Shown here piece after piece: positions 1 through 8,763 of a stretch of DNA of 64,000 bases (within the stretch, counting starts at the first letter, position 1; each line of letters opens with the position of its first letter). The position numbers and the translations under genes were made by a program. The notes beneath the pieces are model-generated. The model was not told the origin of the DNA, made no database searches, and saw nothing but the letters and a program-made list of their open reading frames with translations. This stretch comes from HGM04593 sp045631905 (GTDB taxonomy: Bacteria; Bacteroidota; Bacteroidia; Bacteroidales; Bacteroidaceae), in assembly GCA_045631905.1 (NCBI GenBank), contig JAZQVO010000005.1, forward strand, positions 1 to 64,000, in the 5' to 3' direction.

Positions 1-969
1 CTATTTGTCGGAAAGAATGTTATTCACATAGATGTATTCAAGAAGAACGACAAGCGCACCATCTACAATGTTGTCTACCGCGACGGTCACAAAGGCATAC
101 ACTACATTAAGCGTTTCGCCGCAACGGGCATGACACGCGACCGCGAGTACGACCTCACACAGGGCACACCCGGCTCAAAGGTAGCATACTTCACAGCCAA
201 CCCCAACGGAGAGGCCGAAGTTATAAAGGTGCAGTTAAAGCCCAACCCACGCCTGCGCATAGCAACCATAGAAAAAGATTTCAGCACCATAGCCATAAAA
301 GGACGACAGTCCATGGGCAACATACTCACAAAGAACGAGGTACTGCGCGTAACACTTAAACGCCACGGAAGTTCAACACTCGGCGGACGCAAAGTGTGGT
401 TCGACCGCGATATACTGCGCATAAACTTCGACAACCACGGCGGGTACTTGGGCGAGTTCCACAACGACGACAAGATACTTGCCATACGTTCAAACGGAGA
501 GTTCTACCTAAGCCCCGTGGACCTCAACAACCACTACGAGGACGACCTTATGGTGCTCGAGAAGTTCGACCCCGCAAAGGTGTGGACAGTAGCACTCTAC
601 GACGCATCACAACAAGGCTACCCCTACGTCAAACGCTTCACCTTGGAGCAGAGCCCACGCCGACAAAACTGCCTGGGCGACAACAAAGACAACAAACTTA
701 TCTGGTTCAGCAGTACAGCCTTCCCGCGCATACAGGTAATGTTCGGTGGCAACGACCAATTCCGCGAGCCACTTGTTATAGAGGTAGACGAGTTTATCGC
801 CGTAAAAAGCTTCAAGGCACGAGGCAAGCGTCTCACCACCTATGAGATAGACGAGATTATAGAACTTGAACCAACCAAGTTCCCACCCGAGCCGGAGCCT
901 ATCGAAGATATACCCACGGAGGAGCCCGAGGAGGGCGAGCCCGAACAATTATCGCTTTTTGACGAATAA
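1..969 (+). CDS. parC: DNA topoisomerase IV subunit A, C-terminal part (5' end outside window)
   Basis: The frame is open from base 1 and ends with TAA at 967-969, giving the last 322 residues. They match the beta-pinwheel DNA-wrapping domain of type IIA topoisomerase A subunits, which bends DNA while the absent N-terminal part cleaves and rejoins it. Blade-like repeats are visible, such as IATIEKDFSTIAIKGRQSMG and DDKILAIRSNGEFYL. The place where GyrA would carry its QRRGGKG box reads GRQSMGN, which favours a ParC-type (decatenating) subunit over gyrase. The tail is Pro/Glu-rich and ends QLSLFDE, as I remember for Bacteroidales homologues. The next gene starts on the base after the stop codon. 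Family assignment is firm; ParC versus a GyrA-like paralogue is less so. Confidence 0.8.
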   Translation, partial: LFVGKNVIHIDVFKKNDKRTIYNVVYRDGHKGIHYIKRFAATGMTRDREYDLTQGTPGSKVAYFTANPNGEAEVIKVQLKPNPRLRIATIEKDFSTIAIKGRQSMGNILTKNEVLRVTLKRHGSSTLGGRKVWFDRDILRINFDNHGGYLGEFHNDDKILAIRSNGEFYLSPVDLNNHYEDDLMVLEKFDPAKVWTVALYDASQQGYPYVKRFTLEQSPRRQNCLGDNKDNKLIWFSSTAFPRIQVMFGGNDQFREPLVIEVDEFIAVKSFKARGKRLTTYEIDEIIELEPTKFPPEPEPIEDIPTEEPEEGEPEQLSLFDE

Positions 970-1827
970 ATGAGGTTCATCATAAACACCATAATAGCAA
1001 CACTGCTGGCAATATCGCCGGCAGTGTATGCCCAACAACATGTAATCGACACCATAACCCCCGAAAGAGTTGTGGTAAAATGCTCTTCATACGGTGTAAC
1101 CTACATGAACAACCTCGACACCTACCTATCGGGCTACAACCACACAGGCAACGGCCTCTACTACTCGCACGAGAATTTCCGCAACGCAAAGACCGGCGAC
1201 TATCGTTGGAAATACCAAACACTACTCACAGCCAACATAGGAACAACAACACTGCACGAAAACACCGAGCTGTCGGGCATGCTCAATTACAGCTGGAGCG
1301 GTTACCACCCTTTTTCCATAAACAAACAGTTGCAGTTGCTTGCCGGAGCTCAGATACAAGCAAGCGGCGGTGCGCTCTACATACCCACAAACGGCAACAA
1401 CCTTGTGTCGGCAAAACTCAGAACCGCCCTTGCCGCCTCGGGCATGGCAATATACCACATACCTGCAAAAAGAGGCGACTATGTCCTGCGTTGCCAGCTC
1501 GACATACCCCTTGCCGGCGTGATGTTCGCCCCGGAGTTCGGGCAATCGTACTACGAGATATTCGGGCTTGGTCACTATGAGAAAACAATAACATTCTCTC
1601 ACCCCTTTAACACCCCCTCGCTACGCACCACCCTATCGGCCGACCTCCCCATCGCGTGGCGCAACAAGAGCACCACCATACGTCTGTCCTACGTTGCCGA
1701 CATATTCCAGAGCCGGGTAAACGACATACGCACCCACCTCTACACCCACGCCTTCACGATAGGCTTTGTAAAGACCATCTACAAAGTAAAAAAAGAGGAC
1801 AAAATAAACCTCTGTACACCCTTTTGA
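970..1827 (+). CDS. DUF3316 exported protein
   Basis: This 285-residue protein has a clear signal peptide (hydrophobic stretch at about residues 5-20, cleavage expected after AVYAQ). The mature part has alternating-residue beta-strand character and many Tyr, Ser and Thr, as in Bacteroidetes DUF3316 proteins. A periplasmic or outer-membrane beta-barrel-like location is plausible. No catalytic motif is visible and the function is unknown. The ATG directly abuts the TAA of the upstream topoisomerase gene and the S41 protease gene follows 3 bases after its stop, so the three genes look like one transcription unit. I recognise the DUF3316 pattern from memory only. Confidence 0.7.
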   Translation: MRFIINTIIATLLAISPAVYAQQHVIDTITPERVVVKCSSYGVTYMNNLDTYLSGYNHTGNGLYYSHENFRNAKTGDYRWKYQTLLTANIGTTTLHENTELSGMLNYSWSGYHPFSINKQLQLLAGAQIQASGGALYIPTNGNNLVSAKLRTALAASGMAIYHIPAKRGDYVLRCQLDIPLAGVMFAPEFGQSYYEIFGLGHYEKTITFSHPFNTPSLRTTLSADLPIAWRNKSTTIRLSYVADIFQSRVNDIRTHLYTHAFTIGFVKTIYKVKKEDKINLCTPF

Positions 1828-1830
1828 GCC

Positions 1831-2868
1831 ATGAAAGTAAAAAACATAATATACCTGCTTGCATTGCTCATGACAGGCATTTTGAGCAGTTGCATAGGAG
1901 AAGACGAATTTACCAACTCGCCACAAGGAAATTTCGAAGCCCTGTGGAGCATCATCGACGAGAGATACTGCTTCTTTGAGCATGCCGAAGAGGAGTTCGG
2001 GCTCAACTGGAACGATGTATACACAAAATACGCCCCACTTGTCGACAAAGCCGAAAGCAACGCCGAACTATTTGATATATATGGCAATATGTTGCGCGAG
2101 CTACGCGACGGGCATGTAAACCTCACATCGATATACGGAACCACCTACTACTGGGAGTGGCACCTCGACCACCCGTCAAATTTCAGCGATTCCATACAAC
2201 GCAACTACCTTGGTAACGACTTTCGCCTCACCAACGGGATAAAATACAGCACCCTGCTACCCGACAGCATAGGATACATCTATGTAGAGAGCTTCGCAAA
2301 CGGTTTCAACGAAGACAACATATCGGTGATGCTACTGCGCCTTGCCAAGATGAAAGGAATAATTCTTGACATACGAAACAACGGAGGAGGCATGCTCACA
2401 GCCGCCGAAAGCCTTGCGGGGCACTTTGTCGGCGAGAAGAGGCACTGCGGATACATACAACACAAAACAGGTAAAGGACACAACGATTTTTCGTCACCCG
2501 AGCCACTACATATTAAGCCGGCAAGCGTAGTGTGGGGCAAGCCCGTGGTACTACTAACCAACAGGAGCGTTTACAGCGCGGCCAACCACTTTACAATGCT
2601 CATGAAACCCCTGCCACAAGTAAAGGTTATAGGCGACAAGACCGGCGGAGGCTCGGGCATGCCACTCAACAGCACACTGCCCAACGGTTGGAGCATACGT
2701 TTTTCAGCATGCCCCATACTCGACATAGAGGGCCGACACACCGAGTTTGGCATAGAACCCGACGAAAATATACACATGACACCAACCGACTGGGCCAAGG
2801 GGCGCGACACAATTATAGAACGAGCCAAAGAGATTATAAAAGCCCTTTACAACAAAAATAATGAATAA
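1831..2868 (+). CDS. S41-family peptidase, lipoprotein
   Basis: This is a 345-residue protein with a lipoprotein signal (ILSSC, lipid Cys at residue 21), so it is probably anchored in the envelope. The body matches S41 (C-terminal-processing / tricorn-core / IRBP-like) proteases: an N-terminal helical part (about 30-110), then GIILDIRNNGGGMLTAAESL near 176-195, the candidate nucleophile Ser249 in NRSVYSAANHF, and IGDKTGGGSG at 268-277. There is no obvious full PDZ domain, so it belongs to the short Bacteroidales form. S41 enzymes cut proteins near their C-termini; the substrate here is unknown. It begins 3 bases after the DUF3316 gene and the tRNA-Leu gene lies about 70 bases downstream. Confidence 0.88.
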   Translation: MKVKNIIYLLALLMTGILSSCIGEDEFTNSPQGNFEALWSIIDERYCFFEHAEEEFGLNWNDVYTKYAPLVDKAESNAELFDIYGNMLRELRDGHVNLTSIYGTTYYWEWHLDHPSNFSDSIQRNYLGNDFRLTNGIKYSTLLPDSIGYIYVESFANGFNEDNISVMLLRLAKMKGIILDIRNNGGGMLTAAESLAGHFVGEKRHCGYIQHKTGKGHNDFSSPEPLHIKPASVVWGKPVVLLTNRSVYSAANHFTMLMKPLPQVKVIGDKTGGGSGMPLNSTLPNGWSIRFSACPILDIEGRHTEFGIEPDENIHMTPTDWAKGRDTIIERAKEIIKALYNKNNE

Positions 2869-2938
2869 AAAGATTGATTATTCAAAAAAAAGCAATACCT
2901 TTGCACAGTCTTTTTGAGGACAGCGTCTAAACACGCCC

Positions 2939-3020
2939 GCGCCTGTGGCGAAATTGGTAGACGCGCCAGACTTAGGATCTGGTGTAGCGATACGTGTAGG
3001 TTCGAGTCCTATCAGGCGCA
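2939..3020 (+). tRNA. tRNA-Leu (anticodon UAG)
   Basis: The cloverleaf can be drawn by eye. The acceptor stem GCGCCTG (2939-2945) pairs with CAGGCGC (3013-3019), with discriminator A at 3020. The anticodon stem CCAGA/TCTGG encloses loop CTTAGGA with TAG at 2973-2975, which reads CUN leucine codons. There is a long variable arm typical of class II tRNA-Leu, and the T-loop is GTTCGAGTC. The terminal CCA is not fully encoded (A then CAA). A strong terminator follows at once. Confidence 0.97.
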
Positions 3021-3026
3021 CAAGTT

Positions 3027-3064
3027 AAAACGCTAAGATGCTCACATGAGCATCTTAGCGTTTT
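3027..3064 (+). terminator. Intrinsic terminator after tRNA-Leu
   Basis: An 18-base perfect inverted repeat (arms 3027-3044 and 3047-3064) surrounds a 2-base loop and ends in TTTT followed by A/T-rich DNA. It lies 7 bases after the tRNA and should end that transcript. The arm begins with AAAA, so it could also act in the other direction. Confidence 0.88.
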
Positions 3065-3281
3065 AAAATTTTACATATATCAGCCCTTTTAGGGGTTCAC
3101 AGCTCGCTTGCAAAAGTTTTTTGGAGGAGAGTATATACATTATTCATATATCACACAGAATGTTTTAGCGGTAGTTTTCACCATCAACAAGCATTACACA
3201 GCATAAATAATCCCCAAAAAGGTACTCTGCTCTCTTTGCGCGAAAAGCCTTCACGTGGCTGATGGATAGTGAGTAATAAAT

Positions 3282-3325
3282 AAAAACAACAATCGGCGAC
3301 TTCACTGTCGCCGATTGTTGTTTTT
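3282..3325. terminator. Orphan terminator-like hairpin
   Basis: Arms 3282-3300 and 3307-3325 are complementary over 19 bases with a 6-base loop (TTCACT). The 3' arm ends in six T. It is a textbook intrinsic terminator, but no gene ends at it on either strand: the tRNA already has its own terminator 220 bases upstream, and the next gene is more than 400 bases downstream. It may end a small RNA or be left over from a lost gene. Confidence 0.7.
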
Positions 3326-3665
3326 TCATACCTCTTTCCACCCAAAGGGGTGAGGGATAAAGCGAATATGTCATTTTGTGGGAGCTATAGCGACGAGAAA
3401 TCTCAAAAACAGCGTATAAAGAGATGCCTCACTGCGCTTTGGCATGGCAAAGAGGGTTAAGCGGATAAAGTATATTCTTTCTTTTAGCCCCTCGGTGTTG
3501 TTTTTTGTTATTTCCCCAATTAAGAACTATTTTTACATGTTCTTTGTCGTGCTTTGTTCTATAATTTACAGGTAAACAAATGTTTGTGGCGGTTTCATTA
3601 TTTTGTTAAGTTATATTAATAAAATGCTTTATGTGGCATGTGCGCTTTTAAAAAATGGGGCAAAC

Positions 3666-3696
3666 TTGTTTTTTTACATCTCTTTTCTTATTTTTG
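3666..3696 (+). promoter_or_regulatory. Bacteroidetes-type promoter of the rRNA methyltransferase gene
   Basis: The -7 element TATTTTTG (3689-3696) matches TAnnTTTG. TTG at 3666-3668 lies 20 bases upstream as the -33 element. Transcription would begin near 3703, giving a leader of about 30 bases before the ATG at 3732. Confidence 0.65.
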
Positions 3697-3731
3697 TGTA
3701 ATTTTATCTATTGTAGCTGATAGTTGTTTTT

Positions 3732-5087
3732 ATGGAACTTAACGAATTGTTTGTAACACGCACAAAAGCTCTCTTTGGCGAGGAGCGTTATGCTCGCTTT
3801 GCACAAGCCCTTGGCGAGGAGCCTGTGGTGAGTGTGAGGCTCAACGACAAAAAGCCTTATGCCATCTTCGAGGGAGAGCTTGTGCCTTGGGCAAGCGAGA
3901 GCCGTTATTTGGGGGCTCGCCCGGTGTTCACAGCCGACCCGTTGTTCCATGCAGGTTGCTATTATGTTCAGGAGGCATCGTCGATGTTCCTTGGGCATGT
4001 GGTAAGGCAACTTGTGAAAGAGCCTGTGCGTGCGCTCGACCTTTGTGCGGCACCCGGCGGTAAGACAACCCATCTGTTGCAGTCGTTGCCACAGGGTAGC
4101 ATGCTCGTGTCGAACGAGCCTATGCCCTTGCGTGCACAGGTGCTTGCCGAGAATGTTATAAAGTGGGGTAACCCGTCGGCTGTTGTTACCAAGAACGAAC
4201 CGGCCGACTTTTCTCCGTTTCGTAATTTCTTCGACCTCGTGGTGGTCGATGCTCCATGCTCGGGCGAGGGTATGTTCCGCAAGGATTCTTTTGCGGTGGA
4301 GCAGTGGAGCGCTTCGGTTGTCAAGCAGTGTACCGAGACACAGGAAGAGATACTTTCCGATATTTGGGGCTCTTTGCGCCCCGGCGGTCTGCTGGTATAC
4401 AGCACATGCACCTTTAATGCCTACGAAGACGAGAACCGTGTGGAATGGATAGCCGATGAACTTGGTGCCGAGCCCGTGTGCGTGGAAACCGATGCTTCGT
4501 GGGGCATAACAGGCTCTCTCACCAAAGAGGGCTTGCCTGTTTATCGTTTTCTGCCGGGGTATACACGCGGAGAGGGCTTCTTCCTTGCCGTGTTGCGCAA
4601 AGAGGGTGAAGAGGCCTGCGCACAACCCCGTATGCCCAAGTTGCAACCAGTTGTTGCAAAAATTAAAAAAGAGGTCTCGGCCTGGTTGAACGGCAGTGAT
4701 GCTTATGAGTTTGCTATGTGTGGCGATGTGGTGACAGCTCTCCCGCGTAACCACATGGCGGCTATGGCACTGTTGCAACAGAAGTTGCGCGTTTTACACG
4801 CCGGCTTGCCTGTTGCCGAGGTGAAAAACAATAAAATATTGCCTACGCATGCTCTTGCCATGAGTTGCGCCCTGAACCGCGAGGCATTTAATGTGGTCGA
4901 GGTTGAAAGGGAACAGGCTCTGGCCTATCTGCATCGCGAAACACTTAATTTGCAAGGTGCTCCCATGGGGCACATTCTGCTCACACATAAAGGCGCAGTG
5001 CTTGGCTTTGTAAAGAATGTCGGTAACCGTGCAAACAATATGTACCCGGCCGAGTGGCGCATACGCAAAAATCCTATGGAATTATAA
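3732..5087 (+). CDS. rsmF: 16S rRNA (cytosine-C5)-methyltransferase, RsmF-like (NOL1/NOP2/sun family)
   Basis: This 451-residue enzyme transfers a methyl group from S-adenosylmethionine to C5 of a cytosine in rRNA. The SAM-binding motif is AAPGGKT (106-112). The two family cysteines are both present: Cys176 in DAPCSGEG, which releases product, and Cys226 in YSTCTF, the nucleophile. The C-terminal third (about 290-451) fits the RsmF-type RNA-binding extension with a PUA-like end (GHILLTHKGAVLGFVKN). RsmF modifies C1407 in E. coli; the exact target here is an inference. It is preceded by its own promoter and followed 16 bases later by dsbD. Confidence 0.88.
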   Translation: MELNELFVTRTKALFGEERYARFAQALGEEPVVSVRLNDKKPYAIFEGELVPWASESRYLGARPVFTADPLFHAGCYYVQEASSMFLGHVVRQLVKEPVRALDLCAAPGGKTTHLLQSLPQGSMLVSNEPMPLRAQVLAENVIKWGNPSAVVTKNEPADFSPFRNFFDLVVVDAPCSGEGMFRKDSFAVEQWSASVVKQCTETQEEILSDIWGSLRPGGLLVYSTCTFNAYEDENRVEWIADELGAEPVCVETDASWGITGSLTKEGLPVYRFLPGYTRGEGFFLAVLRKEGEEACAQPRMPKLQPVVAKIKKEVSAWLNGSDAYEFAMCGDVVTALPRNHMAAMALLQQKLRVLHAGLPVAEVKNNKILPTHALAMSCALNREAFNVVEVEREQALAYLHRETLNLQGAPMGHILLTHKGAVLGFVKNVGNRANNMYPAEWRIRKNPMEL

Positions 5088-5103
5088 ATAAAAAACAATA
5101 ATT

Positions 5104-7161
5104 ATGAGAAGAACAATTTTATCGTTACTATTAGTGCTTATTACAGCGGTGGCATCGGCGCAGATGTTCAACCCTGTTACAGTGAACCATAAAATGGTGG
5201 CAAACGGTGCCGAGGGAGAGATTCTTATATCGGCCGATATCGAAGCCGGCTGGCACATGTACTCAACCGATATAGCCGAGGGAGGCCCCACATCGGCTGT
5301 GCTTGTGGTCGAAAATATCGAAGGTGCCGAACTTGTCGGGAAGCTTGTTCCCGGAGCCGGTGCAATAGAGAAAGACGATGCAATTTTCGGCATGCGTGTG
5401 AGCTACTTCGAGGGTAAAGGCTCTTTCACCCAAAAGGTTAAATTCAAGGGTGGGAAATATCGTTTGCAAGGATATTTCGAATATGGCGCATGCAACGACG
5501 AAAACTGTACACCCCCCACACAATACGAGTTTGATATAACAGGCGAGGCTGTTCTCCCTGTTGTGAAAAAGGAGGTAAAAGCAAAAGCAGAGCCCGTGGT
5601 ACCTGCCCAAAAAACGGTTCCTGCGACTGTGATAGTTCCTGCGAAAGAGTTACAGAAACCTGTTGCCACAGTAGAGCCTTTGGTTGTTGGCGAGCCTGTT
5701 GAGGCAAAGAGCGAAAATAACGGTTTTTCGCAGTTGTGGACTCCTGTGGTCGATAAGTTGCAGGTGTTTCAGAATAGTGGCGACACATCGTCGCGCTCGC
5801 TGTGGCTCACCTTCCTTTTGGGCTTCGGCGGAGGCCTGCTTGCACTGCTCACACCCTGTGTATGGCCCATTATCCCCATGACAGTAAGTTTCTTCCTTAA
5901 ACGCTCGAAGAGCCGTAAAAAGGCTATCGGCGAGGCTGCTTTCTATGGTGTTTCCATAGTGGTTATTTACCTTCTTTTGGGCCTTGCCGTGACTGCGCTT
6001 TTTGGCGCAAGTGCGCTTAACGCCCTCTCCACAAATGCAGTGTTCAACATCTTCTTCTGTGCACTGCTCTTGCTCTTTGGAGCATCGTTCCTTGGTGGTT
6101 TCGAGCTTACTTTGCCCTCATCGTGGACAAACAAGGTCGATGAAAAGGCGAGCAACACCACAGGTCTTTTGAGCATCTTCTTCATGGCCTTCACTCTCAC
6201 CCTCGTCTCTTTCTCATGTACAGGTCCCATTATAGGTTTCCTGCTTGTTGAGGTGTCGGTGACAGGTTCTATGTTCGGTCCCGCCGTGGGTATGCTGGGC
6301 TTTGCGCTGGCTTTGGCGTTGCCTTTCACCCTTTTCGCCCTCTTCCCCGCACTCCTGAAACAGGCACCCCGTTCGGGTGGTTGGATGAACACCATTAAAG
6401 TGGTTCTCGGCTTTGTGGAGATAGCTTTTGCCTTGAAATTCTTCTCGGTTGCCGACCTTGCCTACGGCTGGCGTCTGCTCGACCGTGAGACATTCCTCGC
6501 AATCTGGATAGTGCTATTTGCTCTGCTTGGTCTCTATCTGCTCAATGTAATACGTTTCCCCCACGACGATGCCGACGAAAAGAATACAACAGTAACAAAG
6601 TTCTTCCTTGCTCTCATATCGTTAGCCTTTGCGGTATACATGATACCCGGCTTGTGGGGCGCTCCTTGCAAGGCTATCAGCGCATTTGCTCCCCCCATGT
6701 GGACACAGGAGTTCAGCCTCTACGACAACGAGGTGCACCCTGCCACCGACGATTTTGAGGAGGGTATGCGCATGGGTGCACAGCAAAACAAGCCCGTGCT
6801 ACTCGACTTTACAGGCTATGGCTGTGTAAACTGCCGTAACATGGAGGCTTCGGTGTGGCAGGACGACCGCGTATCCGATATTTTGCGTAACGACTATGTG
6901 CTTGTCTCTCTCTTTGTCGACGACAAGACACCTCTCCCCGCACCCATCGAGGTAGAGGAGCAAGGTGTCAAGCGCAAATTGCGCACCGTGGGCGACAAGT
7001 GGAGCTATCTGCAACGATACAAGTTCGGAGCCAACGCACAGCCCTTCTATGTGCCTGTCGATAACGATGGTAACCCCTTGTCGGGTGCATACTCGTTCGA
7101 CCTCGATGTCGATGCTTATGTCAAGTTCCTCGAAACAGGTATAGAGAACTTCAAGAAATAA
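5104..7161 (+). CDS. dsbD: Thiol:disulfide interchange protein DsbD
   Basis: This is a 685-residue membrane protein that carries electrons from cytoplasmic thioredoxin to the periplasm. All three DsbD domains and their cysteine pairs are present. The secreted N-terminal alpha domain follows a signal peptide (ASAQ near 17-20) and has Cys130 and Cys135. The multi-helix beta domain (about 232-520) has Cys252 in LTPCVWP and Cys372 in FSCTGP. The C-terminal thioredoxin domain has Cys574-VN-Cys577 in TGYGCVNCRNM. A Pro/Val/Lys-rich linker spans about 150-205. Length and order agree with the family. It sits 16 bases after the methyltransferase gene, and about 90 bases separate it from the GH3-like gene. 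Confidence 0.95.
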   Translation: MRRTILSLLLVLITAVASAQMFNPVTVNHKMVANGAEGEILISADIEAGWHMYSTDIAEGGPTSAVLVVENIEGAELVGKLVPGAGAIEKDDAIFGMRVSYFEGKGSFTQKVKFKGGKYRLQGYFEYGACNDENCTPPTQYEFDITGEAVLPVVKKEVKAKAEPVVPAQKTVPATVIVPAKELQKPVATVEPLVVGEPVEAKSENNGFSQLWTPVVDKLQVFQNSGDTSSRSLWLTFLLGFGGGLLALLTPCVWPIIPMTVSFFLKRSKSRKKAIGEAAFYGVSIVVIYLLLGLAVTALFGASALNALSTNAVFNIFFCALLLLFGASFLGGFELTLPSSWTNKVDEKASNTTGLLSIFFMAFTLTLVSFSCTGPIIGFLLVEVSVTGSMFGPAVGMLGFALALALPFTLFALFPALLKQAPRSGGWMNTIKVVLGFVEIAFALKFFSVADLAYGWRLLDRETFLAIWIVLFALLGLYLLNVIRFPHDDADEKNTTVTKFFLALISLAFAVYMIPGLWGAPCKAISAFAPPMWTQEFSLYDNEVHPATDDFEEGMRMGAQQNKPVLLDFTGYGCVNCRNMEASVWQDDRVSDILRNDYVLVSLFVDDKTPLPAPIEVEEQGVKRKLRTVGDKWSYLQRYKFGANAQPFYVPVDNDGNPLSGAYSFDLDVDAYVKFLETGIENFKK

Positions 7162-7250
7162 AAAACCATCAAGGTTGGTAGCGATTTCTTAGTTTAAGAA
7201 CTACGATAGATTTATAAATGCCCGTTGCAGCACTATGCAACCCTATGACT

Positions 7251-8759
7251 ATGAACGAAACAACACTTTTAAGGTCGATATTAAACGGCAGAGTAAAAAA
7301 GATTGCCAAGTATGCCACCGAGGCCGAAACTATTCAGCGTAATGTGCTCAAAAAGTTGATTACCAAGGCTGCCGACACCGAGTGGGGTGCAAAGCACGGA
7401 TACTCCTCTATTGCAAGCTACGAGAATTTTGCCAAAGCCGTAGAGGTGCAGAACTACGAGACGTTGAAAGGTTACATAGACCGCATGCGTCATGGCGAGA
7501 AGGATATCCTTTGGGCAGGTCGTTGCAAGTGGTATGCAAAATCATCGGGAACAACCAACGACAAGAGCAAGTTTATACCCGTCACCCCGGCAGGCTTGCA
7601 GAATGCACATTATAAAGGAGGCATGGACGTTGTGGCACTCTATCTTGCCAACAACCCCCAGAGCCGTATGTTCTCGGGTAAAGGGTTGATACTTGGTGGC
7701 AGCCATGCTCCCAACTACAACCTGCCCGGCAGTCTTGTGGGTGACCTCAGTGCTATTCTCATAGAAAACTGCAACCCCCTTGTGAACATGGTGCGCGTGC
7801 CCGAAAAGTCGATAGCTCTTTTGAGCGACTTCGAAGAGAAGATGGAAAAGATTGCACGCGCCACATGTACAAAGAATGTGACCAACCTGTCGGGTGTCCC
7901 CTCGTGGATGATGGCCGTGCTTAAACGCATGCTCGAAATAACAGGCAAGAACAGTGTCGAGGAGGTGTGGCCCAATATCGAGGTATTCTTCCATGGCGGT
8001 GTGGCATTCACCCCCTATCGCGAGCAGTACCTGCAACTCATTCGCAAGCCCGACATGAAGTACATGGAGACTTACAACGCCAGCGAGGGCTTCTTTGGCA
8101 TACAGAACGACCCGACCGACTCGGCCATGTTGCTCATGATAGATTATGATGTGTTCTATGAGTTTATACCCTTTGAGGATATCGACTCGCCCAACCCCCG
8201 CGTGTTGCCTTTGTGGGAAGTTGAGGTGGGCAAGAACTACGCAATGCTCATAAGCACCTCGTGCGGTTTGTGGCGTTATATGATAGGCGACACGGTGCGA
8301 TTCATGAGCAAAGACCCCTACAAAATTGTTATATCGGGGCGTACAAAGCATTTTATAAATGCCTTTGGCGAGGAACTTATTGTGGATAATGCCGAAAAGG
8401 GCTTGAAGAAAGCGTGTGAAGAGACCGGTGCGCAGGTGTCGGAATATACTGCGGCTCCTGTCTTTATGGACGCAAATGCGCAATGCCGTCATCAGTGGCT
8501 CATAGAGTTCTCGAAAGAGCCCGACTCGTTGGAGCGTTTTGCCGAGATTCTCGACACCACACTGCAACAAATAAACTCCGACTACGAGGCTAAGCGTTAC
8601 AAAAATATCACTTTGCAACCCCTGGAGATTGTTGTAGCACGCAAGAACCTGTTTAACGATTGGCTCAAAAGCAAAGGAAAGCTGGGTGGCCAGCACAAGG
8701 TGCCCCGTTTGAGCAACAGTCGTCAGTATATAGAAGATATGATGTTGTTTAATAAATAA
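7251..8759 (+). CDS. GH3-family acyl-acid-amido synthetase-like protein
   Basis: The protein resembles the GH3 / auxin-responsive-promoter family: ATP-dependent adenylating enzymes that, in plants, join amino acids to hormones. Landmarks are YAKSSGTTNDKSKFIPVT (adenylate-binding P-loop-like motif), ETYNASEGFFGIQ, CGLWRYMIGDTVRF and ISGRTKHFINAFGEEL. Bacteroidales homologues are common, but their substrate is unknown to me. I chose ATG 7251 (502 residues, MNETTLLRS) because family members begin near there; ATG 7218 in the same frame would add 11 residues. The stop is followed 4 bases later by the Ig-like lipoprotein gene, so the two are probably cotranscribed. Confidence 0.82.
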   Translation: MNETTLLRSILNGRVKKIAKYATEAETIQRNVLKKLITKAADTEWGAKHGYSSIASYENFAKAVEVQNYETLKGYIDRMRHGEKDILWAGRCKWYAKSSGTTNDKSKFIPVTPAGLQNAHYKGGMDVVALYLANNPQSRMFSGKGLILGGSHAPNYNLPGSLVGDLSAILIENCNPLVNMVRVPEKSIALLSDFEEKMEKIARATCTKNVTNLSGVPSWMMAVLKRMLEITGKNSVEEVWPNIEVFFHGGVAFTPYREQYLQLIRKPDMKYMETYNASEGFFGIQNDPTDSAMLLMIDYDVFYEFIPFEDIDSPNPRVLPLWEVEVGKNYAMLISTSCGLWRYMIGDTVRFMSKDPYKIVISGRTKHFINAFGEELIVDNAEKGLKKACEETGAQVSEYTAAPVFMDANAQCRHQWLIEFSKEPDSLERFAEILDTTLQQINSDYEAKRYKNITLQPLEIVVARKNLFNDWLKSKGKLGGQHKVPRLSNSRQYIEDMMLFNK

Positions 8760-8763
8760 AAAG

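Larger units (their letters stand above)
3065..3731. other. Gene-free interval with an orphan hairpin and a degenerate repeat copy
   Basis: These 667 bases contain no convincing gene. They hold the orphan terminator-like hairpin at 3282-3325, a 19-base exact match at 3531-3549 to the repeat described at 28365-28458, and the promoter of the downstream methyltransferase at 3666-3696. A 69-codon open frame on the minus strand (3165-3374) runs through the hairpin and looks non-coding. The stretch 3340-3660 is A/T-rich with no other feature I can support. Confidence 0.6.

Noticed and set aside
3165..3374. 69-codon minus-strand frame in the gap after tRNA-Leu
   Set aside because: It reads through the orphan hairpin, and it has no recognisable domain or promoter.
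3708..4778. 356-codon minus-strand frame opposite the rRNA methyltransferase
   Set aside because: Shadow frame; the methyltransferase motifs on the plus strand are complete.
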